This document shows positions 58,588 to 64,000 of a stretch of 64,000 nucleotides of DNA, in pieces. The notes below the pieces were generated by a model that was given only the letters and a program-made list of their open reading frames with translations, was not told the origin of the DNA and ran no database searches. Every line of letters begins with the position of its first letter. Position 1 is the first letter of the stretch. The DNA lies in NCBI RefSeq assembly GCF_013372265.1, contig NZ_CP054051.1, positions 1,314,587 to 1,378,586 on the forward strand, given 5' to 3'. A program made the position numbers and the translations under genes. This stretch comes from Aliarcobacter cibarius (GTDB lineage: Bacteria > Campylobacterota > Campylobacteria > Campylobacterales > Arcobacteraceae).

Positions 58588-58985
58588 TAAAACTTCACTT
58601 TTTTTATTTCATCTATTATTTTCATCAGCTCTTTTTTTTCATCTAAAAGTTTTTTGATTAAGATATCTTTTTCATCAACAACATTTGAGATATTTTTTTG
58701 TTCTAAAATTTTTCCAAAATGAAAAATAAAAAATCCTCTACTTTTATCGTACTCTAAATTGTCTATTTCAATAGTTATTTGTGGTTTATCATTACCTAAA
58801 CCATTTGTTAAAATAATTTTCTCAATTTTATAAATATCGTATAAAATTTTATTATCCTCAAATTTAGGTTCTAATAACTCTTTTTTCCAATAACTAGATG
58901 CTTCTTTTTCTAAAAAACTAACATTTTTTGATAATATTGCTTCAAATATATCTCTGGAAATTGATAGTTTCAAAAGTTTTTTCAT
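58587..58985 (-). CDS. hypothetical protein (132 aa)
   Basis: I do not recognise this family. It is a soluble, Lys/Glu-rich protein with an alpha-beta pattern: helix about 10-35, strands about 45-90 (IYKIEKIILTNGLG, KPQITIEIDNLEY, GFFIFHFGKIL) and a C-terminal coiled-coil helix (about 103-130). There is no signal peptide. ATG at 58985 overlaps the previous gene by 4 bases, so it is translated together with the anchored 186-aa protein. No function can be given. Confidence 0.72.
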   Translation of the reverse strand: MKKLLKLSISRDIFEAILSKNVSFLEKEASSYWKKELLEPKFEDNKILYDIYKIEKIILTNGLGNDKPQITIEIDNLEYDKSRGFFIFHFGKILEQKNISNVVDEKDILIKKLLDEKKELMKIIDEIKKVKF

Positions 58986-59542
58986 TTTAAGTTAGCTAAA
59001 AACTCATCAAGATTTTTATTTAACTCATCTATATTAATTCCTTCTTGTAAAGCTCCTCTTTTAACACTTCCTTGATAAATCTTTACTATTTGATTATTCT
59101 CTAAAACTTTATAAATAATATACATATTTTGAGAATCATCATTTAATTGAAAAAATCTTCTAAATTGGGCATTAGAATCATTTATTAATGGTATTTTTGA
59201 TTCTTTATACATTTTTTCTAACTCATCATCAACTGCAATATTTTTTATAAGCCAAGGTGTATTTGAAATATTTGCTATTAAAACTATATTTTTATCTACT
59301 TTTTTATAAAGTTCTTTAAAAACAGCCAAAGAATCATGATTTAATAAAACAATATAACTATCTTTTTTAAATAGTTCCTCTTTTTTAACATCTTTTCCAA
59401 TAATTTCAAAATATTTTGGAAGGTTTTCAACTACTTTTTCAACCTTCTCTATTTTTTCAATTTTTTCGCTAGGAATAGTAAGATAAACTAAAAATCCAAA
59501 TCCAATAATTCCTAATAAAACTACTTTAAAAATATTTTTCAA
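58982..59542 (-). CDS. hypothetical membrane-anchored protein, thioredoxin-like pattern without cysteines
   Basis: An N-terminal helix (about 4-23) is followed by a charged repeat (EKIEKIEKVEKVVE) and a soluble domain of about 150 residues. The order of strands and helices (YIVLLNHDSLAVFKELYKKV, NIVLIANISNTPWLIKNI, YIIYKVLENNQIVKIYQG) recalls a thioredoxin fold, but there is no CxxC or any cysteine. TTG at 59542 has AAAGG upstream. It overlaps the MnmC-like gene by 4 bases. The fold is an inference. Confidence 0.7.
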   Translation of the reverse strand: MKNIFKVVLLGIIGFGFLVYLTIPSEKIEKIEKVEKVVENLPKYFEIIGKDVKKEELFKKDSYIVLLNHDSLAVFKELYKKVDKNIVLIANISNTPWLIKNIAVDDELEKMYKESKIPLINDSNAQFRRFFQLNDDSQNMYIIYKVLENNQIVKIYQGSVKRGALQEGINIDELNKNLDEFLANLK

Positions 59543-60711
59543 TTTTTACCTTTATTATTTAATTTTTTTGCCCACCTAGAAAAAAGTCTAAAATTCTCTA
59601 TTTCTTCTGGTAATTTCTCATTTTTTACGACTAAATTAGTAAGAAGATTAGCTAAATATGGCCCTAAAACAAAACCTCTTCCTCCTACTCCATTTAAAGT
59701 ATATAAATTTGGAATTATCTCTAAATTTTCATTTTTTATATGTGTTCCATTTTTTATATGAGGATATTTTAAAAAACTATTTTTACTATCAACTAAGCTA
59801 CCAACCATTGGAAAATAATCAATACTTGAAGCTCTCGCACCAATTTTTATATCGACAACTTCAACATTCTCAATTTTCTTTATGTCTTTAGCTTTATTTA
59901 ATAATTTTTCTATATCTTCATTTATTATTTTTATAGTTTTTTCGTCATGAACTAAATTATTTATATTTTTAAGATTTAAATTATATGAAGTATCACTCAT
60001 ATCAGATGTAAATCTATTATGAGTTGCACCTATTGATATTTTTTGCTTTCCATTGATTTCAATACTTTGAGACAAAGAACACTCTTTATGATAATTGCAA
60101 TCAATTTTAGAAGAACTCAAAACATCTATTTTTTGTCCCCAAACAGCTCTTATATCAAAATAGTCTTCTTCTATTAATTCAATATTTGACCCCGTACACA
60201 AAAATAATTTTGAAGCAAAATAATCTTCATTAATTTGCCAATTTTCTTTTAGTTGTTTGATAGACTTAACTTCATAATCAAAAACTTTTTCTATATCATT
60301 TGTCAAAGCTTTACAAATTTCATATGGTTTTATAGTACTTCCTATTGGAAAAAAGTAACCATCATCTTTTTTTTCAAACTCAAAATCCATAAATGGTATA
60401 TAACTTTGAAATTTTTCTTCATCAGTAATATTTTTAGGAATTCTTACTGTTCCACAATCATTTAAAAAATTAGGAAAGTTATTTCTATAAAAGTTCATTG
60501 AAAAATTTAGAGCATTTGAAACCAAAGTTTTAAATTTATTATCAATACCCAATAAAGGAGATAAAAATGCTCCAGCAGCTCCACTAGCTCCATAAGCTAC
60601 ATCAGAATTTTTATCTATTAAAAGAATATTTTTTGAGTATAAACTCAAAAAATAAGCAAGAGAGCAACCCGAAATACCGGCACCAATTATTATAAAATCA
60701 TATTTTTTCAT
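59539..60711 (-). CDS. FAD-dependent oxidoreductase, MnmC C-domain-like
   Basis: The FAD-binding motif GAGISGCS is at 10-17, followed by GASGAAGAFLSPLLG, a block close to the GASG-x-PLL region of the MnmC oxidoreductase domain, and a C-terminal LNGVGGRGFVLGPYLANLL. MnmC makes the wobble-uridine modification mnm5U in tRNA. This 390-residue protein has only the FAD domain, not the N-terminal methyltransferase. A general D-amino-acid/glycine oxidase-like enzyme cannot be excluded. It heads a three-gene minus-strand operon and is divergent from the response regulator. Confidence 0.8.
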   Translation of the reverse strand: MKKYDFIIIGAGISGCSLAYFLSLYSKNILLIDKNSDVAYGASGAAGAFLSPLLGIDNKFKTLVSNALNFSMNFYRNNFPNFLNDCGTVRIPKNITDEEKFQSYIPFMDFEFEKKDDGYFFPIGSTIKPYEICKALTNDIEKVFDYEVKSIKQLKENWQINEDYFASKLFLCTGSNIELIEEDYFDIRAVWGQKIDVLSSSKIDCNYHKECSLSQSIEINGKQKISIGATHNRFTSDMSDTSYNLNLKNINNLVHDEKTIKIINEDIEKLLNKAKDIKKIENVEVVDIKIGARASSIDYFPMVGSLVDSKNSFLKYPHIKNGTHIKNENLEIIPNLYTLNGVGGRGFVLGPYLANLLTNLVVKNEKLPEEIENFRLFSRWAKKLNNKGKN

Positions 60712-60801
60712 ATCAATAGTATAGTATATTATTATTAAATAAAAGTTTTTCTTAAAACAATATAGGTAAAATATTGCTCATATTTTAAATAAGGCTTATG
60801 A

Positions 60802-61164
60802 ATGAAAATTTTAGTTACCGATGATTCGAAAATGGCAAGAAAAATGGTTTTAAAAACTTTAGAAGATACTTTAAATTTTGAGTATGAAGTTTTTGAAGCT
60901 ACAAATGGCCAAGAAGCGGTTGATTTATACAAAACTCATAAACCAAATTTAGTTTTAATGGATTTAACAATGCCGGTAATGGATGGTTTTGAAGCTTTAA
61001 AGCGTATAAAAGAGTTAGAAAGTGATGCTAATGTTGTTGTAATTTCGGCTGATATTCAAAAACAAGCTATTGATAAAGCATTAAAATTAGGGGCTTTTAA
61101 TTTTATAAAAAAACCTATTGATTCTTTAAAAATGAAACAAATTTTAAATAAAATAATTTCATAA
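60802..61164 (+). CDS. CheY-like response regulator (with CheC and kinase)
   Basis: A single receiver domain of 120 residues: D7/D8 for Mg2+, phospho-acceptor D54 (LVLMDLTMPVMDGFEAL), Ser in VISAD and Lys in FIKKPID. It has no output domain. It starts a three-gene operon with a CheC-type phosphatase and a PAS histidine kinase, 7 and -4 bases apart, so the three probably form one signalling unit separate from the main che operon. Confidence 0.92.
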   Translation: MKILVTDDSKMARKMVLKTLEDTLNFEYEVFEATNGQEAVDLYKTHKPNLVLMDLTMPVMDGFEALKRIKELESDANVVVISADIQKQAIDKALKLGAFNFIKKPIDSLKMKQILNKIIS

Positions 61165-61171
61165 AGAGTAA

Positions 61172-61792
61172 ATGATGGATCAAAATATTACATTAACTGA
61201 AGATGAAAAAGATTGTTTACAAGAACTCATGAATGTTGCATATGGAAGTGCAACTGCGGCAATTACTGAAATTTTAGATGCTTTTGCAAAGCTTAGTATT
61301 CCTAAAATACAAATAATAAATGCACAAAATTTGAAATCTTATTTATCAAAAGAATTAAATCTAAATGAAGAACATTTAGTAGCTCTACAACAAATAAATG
61401 GTGTACTTAGTGGTGAAAATATGTTTGTTATAGATAAAAAATCTGCAAAAAACATGGCATATAAATTTGGCTTAAGTGAAGAAGAGATAAACGAGGAAGA
61501 AATTTGTGATATAACACTAGAAATTACAAATATTTTATCATCTTCAACTATTAGTAAATTAGCTGAAGATATTGAAACTTGTGTATCTTTTTCTGCTCCA
61601 ACAATAAGAATTATAAACTCAATAGATGAATTAAATAATATTTTTATAAGTCAATATGAAAAAGTTATAATCATTTCTACAAAGCTAGAGTTTATAGATT
61701 TAAATATAGATGGTGAACTATTTATTTTAACTACGGATAATTCTATTCTTTATATAAAAGAGAAATTAAATAAAATTTTGGATGAACTTTGA
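61172..61792 (+). CDS. CheC-type CheY-phosphatase
   Basis: Both CheC active-site motifs (E-x2-N-x22-P) are present: ELMN with P 23 residues on, and EITN with P 23 residues on. This is the two-site arrangement of CheC, in contrast to CheX. The 206-residue length fits CheC. It should remove phosphate from the neighbouring CheY-like regulator. Two ATGs stand at the start; either could be used. The stop overlaps the kinase start by 4 bases. Confidence 0.87.
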   Translation: MMDQNITLTEDEKDCLQELMNVAYGSATAAITEILDAFAKLSIPKIQIINAQNLKSYLSKELNLNEEHLVALQQINGVLSGENMFVIDKKSAKNMAYKFGLSEEEINEEEICDITLEITNILSSSTISKLAEDIETCVSFSAPTIRIINSIDELNNIFISQYEKVIIISTKLEFIDLNIDGELFILTTDNSILYIKEKLNKILDEL

Positions 61793-63288
61793 ATAATATA
61801 TCATTAAGTAAGTTTGATGCAATTTGTAGCACTGTTGATAATGGAATTATACTTTTAAATAAAAATCTTGAAGTTGAATTTTGGAATAAATGGCTTGAAA
61901 TTAGAACAAATATTAGCTCTTCAGAAATTGTAGGAAAAAAGCTAACAGATTTTTATTCAAATATAGATGAAAAAAGATTAAGTAGAAAAATAATAACTGC
62001 TTTAAAACTCAATTCTCCAACATTTTATACACCTCAAACAAATAATTTTTTATTAAATATAGAGCTGTCAAAAATTGCTGATAAAGTTTTTGATAATATG
62101 AGACAAAGTATAACAATTACTCCTTTAGATGTAAAAAGTGGTTTAGTAATTTTATATATTTATGATGTAACAATGTTATGTGAGATAAATCATAAATTAC
62201 AAAATGCAAAAGATCAATTATTAGAAAGAAATGAGGAAATGAGCCTTATTTTTGATACTACAATGGAAGCTATAATTCTTTTTAAAGATCAAAAAGTAAT
62301 CAATTGTAATAAAATTACTCTTGATTTGTTCAAAAAACAAAATAAAGATGAGTTAATTGGTAAAAATTTCAATGAAATCATAAGTGATAAAAAAATTCTA
62401 CAAACTAACAACAATTCACCTATTGAAACAATAATTTATAGAGAAGACCAAAGTAAATTTGAAGCAATAGTAAATGTAAAAGATGCTTTCATAAATAATC
62501 AAATTTTTAAAATACTTACAATAGTTGATATAGAAGAGTTAAAAAGGAAAGAGTACTTATTAGCAGAACAATCAAAATTGGCTGCTATGGGAGAAATGAT
62601 AGGAAATATTGCACATCAATGGAGACAACCCCTAAATATTATCTCTATTACAGCTTCGAACTTAAAATTAAAAAAAGATTTAAATGAATTAAATTATGAA
62701 AATTTAGATGACAGTTTAAAATTGATTTTAAAAACAACAGAGCACCTATCAAATACTATCGATACTTTCAATGATTTTTTTAAACATACAAAAGAGAGAA
62801 GTTTATTTAATTTAAAAGAAAATATAGAAAACAACCTATTACTTATTAATACTTTCTTTAAAGAGTTTAATATTGAAATTTTATTAGATTTAGAGGATGA
62901 TATTTACATTTTTGGTGTCGCAAATGAATTTTCTCAAGCTTTTATTAATATATTAAACAATGCAAAAGATGCTCTTGTCCAAAATATTGATGATGATGAA
63001 CTAAGACTTATAAAAATAAAAACTAAAAAAAATAATGAAAATATTGAAATAATAATTAAAGATAATGCACTTGGAATAGAGAAAAGTATATTAAATAAAA
63101 TATTTGAACCATATTTTACTACAAAACATCAGTATCAAGGTACAGGATTAGGCCTTTATATGACTAGACAAATAATAACAACTAGTATGAAAGGTGAAAT
63201 ACACGCAGAAAATTCTTACTTTAAACATAATACTATTCAATATTTTGGTGCGAAATTTATAATAAGTCTTCCTACAAACCTTGATTGA
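61789..63288 (+). CDS. PAS-domain sensor histidine kinase
   Basis: Two PAS-like domains (about 5-125 and 145-258) precede the dimerisation helix, with the phospho-acceptor H276 in IAHQWRQPLN, and the ATPase domain (N-box ILNNAKDA near 388-395, G2 box GTGLGL at 451-456). There is no membrane helix, so it senses a cytoplasmic signal. No receiver domain is attached. TTG at 61789 overlaps the CheC stop. Its stop lies inside the cbpA promoter/HAIR operator. Confidence 0.92.
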   Translation: MNNISLSKFDAICSTVDNGIILLNKNLEVEFWNKWLEIRTNISSSEIVGKKLTDFYSNIDEKRLSRKIITALKLNSPTFYTPQTNNFLLNIELSKIADKVFDNMRQSITITPLDVKSGLVILYIYDVTMLCEINHKLQNAKDQLLERNEEMSLIFDTTMEAIILFKDQKVINCNKITLDLFKKQNKDELIGKNFNEIISDKKILQTNNNSPIETIIYREDQSKFEAIVNVKDAFINNQIFKILTIVDIEELKRKEYLLAEQSKLAAMGEMIGNIAHQWRQPLNIISITASNLKLKKDLNELNYENLDDSLKLILKTTEHLSNTIDTFNDFFKHTKERSLFNLKENIENNLLLINTFFKEFNIEILLDLEDDIYIFGVANEFSQAFINILNNAKDALVQNIDDDELRLIKIKTKKNNENIEIIIKDNALGIEKSILNKIFEPYFTTKHQYQGTGLGLYMTRQIITTSMKGEIHAENSYFKHNTIQYFGAKFIISLPTNLD

Positions 63289-63300
63289 CTTTGACTCAAG
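63280..63300. promoter_or_regulatory. HspR operator (HAIR element) of cbpA
   Basis: CTTGATT-N7-ACTCAAG matches the HAIR consensus CTTGAGT-N7-ACTCAAG at 13 of 14 defined bases. It overlaps the -35 box of the cbpA promoter. HspR is the MerR-type heat-shock repressor whose gene usually follows cbpA in Helicobacter and Campylobacter. Confidence 0.8.
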
Positions 63301-63314
63301 GTTTGTGATATAAT
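63285..63314 (+). promoter_or_regulatory. consensus promoter of cbpA
   Basis: TTGACT (63285-63290), an 18-bp spacer and TATAAT (63309-63314) place the start near 63321, 37 bases before the ATG. It is the best sigma-70 match I saw in the window, in line with a strong promoter held down by a repressor. An 11-bp inverted repeat (63274-63284 with 63296-63306) also spans it and could end the kinase transcript. Confidence 0.75.
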
Positions 63315-63357
63315 TCTACTTTATAATTTAAAATTTTTAATAAAATAGGATTTAATA

Positions 63358-64000
63358 ATGGCAAAAAGTTTATATGAAACACTAGAAGTTAGCGAAAATG
63401 CTACACCTGAAGAAATTAAAAAAGCTTATAGAAAACTAGCAAGAAAATATCATCCAGATGTTAACAAAGACCCAAAAGCTGAGGAAAAATTTAAAGAAAT
63501 AAATGCAGCATATGAGGTTTTAAGTGATGCAACTAAAAAACAACAATATGATCAATATGGTGACTCTATGTTTGGTGGTCAAAATTTTAGTGATTTTGCA
63601 AGAAGCCAGGGTGGTGGAGTTGATTTAGACGAAATCTTAAGACAAATGTTTGGTGGAGGAGCCGCTGGATTTGGTGGAGGCTTTGGTCGAGGAGGTTTTA
63701 GTGGAGGATTTGGTTTTGATGCACCAGATTTAGATACAAATGCTCAAGTAACAATTCCTTTTGATGTTGCTATTTTAGGTGGGAAACAAAATATATCATT
63801 ACAAAATGACTCTTTTGATATTAAAATTCCTGAAGGAATAGAAGATGGCCAAAAAATAAGAGCAAAAGGTAAGGGAAAATCTTATCAAGGTCAAAGAGGT
63901 GATTTAATTTTAAAAATTAATATTGCTCCTAGTAATGAGTATAAAAGAGATGGAGATACCCTTATTAAACAATTTGATTTACCTTTAAAAACTGCTTTAT
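63358..64000 (+). CDS. cbpA: CbpA-type DnaJ co-chaperone (partial, 3' end outside window)
   Basis: A J-domain (about 1-70) with the DnaK-stimulating HPD at 32-34, a Gly/Phe-rich linker (about 95-120) and the start of the C-terminal substrate-binding domain (about 128 on). There is no CxxCxGxG zinc region, so it is CbpA-like rather than DnaJ proper. 214 codons are visible. ATG has AGGA about 8 bases upstream. The HAIR element in front predicts HspR control, with hspR probably the next gene. Confidence 0.93.
   Translation, partial: MAKSLYETLEVSENATPEEIKKAYRKLARKYHPDVNKDPKAEEKFKEINAAYEVLSDATKKQQYDQYGDSMFGGQNFSDFARSQGGGVDLDEILRQMFGGGAAGFGGGFGRGGFSGGFGFDAPDLDTNAQVTIPFDVAILGGKQNISLQNDSFDIKIPEGIEDGQKIRAKGKGKSYQGQRGDLILKINIAPSNEYKRDGDTLIKQFDLPLKTAL

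Overview
This is a 64 kb stretch of a strongly AT-rich chromosome from a member of the Campylobacterota, most like the Arcobacter/Aliarcobacter group. The assignment rests on gene content and order, recalled from knowledge of the phylum and not from a search: hobA lies between aspartokinase and holB/folP, menaquinone is made by the futalosine route (mqnC), isocitrate dehydrogenase is the monomeric type next to mdh, and several blocks match the order seen in Helicobacter and Campylobacter. These blocks are aroB-mscS; rppH-lysC-hobA-holB-folP; bamA-mqnC-M16 peptidase; gltX-yggT-slt; mobB-fbp-small protein-metG; and pnp-PRTase-lptD-RDD-purD. The window is nearly all housekeeping genome. I saw no transposase, integrase, CRISPR array, rRNA or tRNA. 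TTG start codons are common and usually sit behind a good AAGGA-type ribosome binding site.

Layout. 1-6960 (minus): MscS channel (cut by the window edge), aroB, two small unknown proteins, an M3 oligopeptidase, prmC and hemW. 7016-11060 (plus): rppH, lysC, hobA, holB, folP. 11120-18959 (minus): a CNNM/CorC-type membrane protein, then a seven-gene lipid-modification operon (SDR, GPH-type transporter, lipocalin, FAD oxidoreductase, DUF1365, Cfa, DUF3833 lipoprotein). 19074-19904 (minus): tyrA. 20011-27904 (plus): bamA, mqnC, a catalytically degenerate M16 protein, gltX, yggT, slt. 27873-28355 (minus): a small lipoprotein. 28455-32957 (plus): mobB, fbp, a cysteine-containing small protein, metG and a MurF-N-terminus-like protein. 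32954-33951: an S24-family CI/LexA-like repressor facing a 31-codon ORF, with two dyads lying on the opposing promoters; this 341-base stretch without a large gene holds only those elements and the pckA leader. 33952-35532: pckA. 35582-40647 (minus): chemotaxis operon cheY-cheA-cheR-cheD-cheB. 40774-50474 (minus): pnp, PRTase-like, lptD, RDD, purD, a structured RNA (probable 6S RNA), hemD, der, hpf. 50580-54531: an AsmA/YhdP-like giant and mltG, divergent with overlapping 5' ends. 54651-58548 (plus): icd, mdh, an HMA protein, a small cytochrome c. 58587-60711 (minus): two unknown proteins and an MnmC-like FAD oxidoreductase. 60802-63288 (plus): response regulator, CheC-type phosphatase, PAS histidine kinase. 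63358-end: cbpA (partial) behind a consensus promoter that carries an HspR (HAIR) operator.

How the parts work together. Envelope biogenesis is prominent (BamA, LptD, AsmA-like, MltG, Slt, MscS, Cfa operon), as is signalling (chemotaxis core plus a separate CheY-CheC-kinase module). The least explained items are the S24 repressor/31-aa peptide locus, the repeated FGFF motifs in the CheA linker, the 5'-overlapping asmA-like/mltG pair, and the degenerate M16, MurF-like and PRTase-like proteins.
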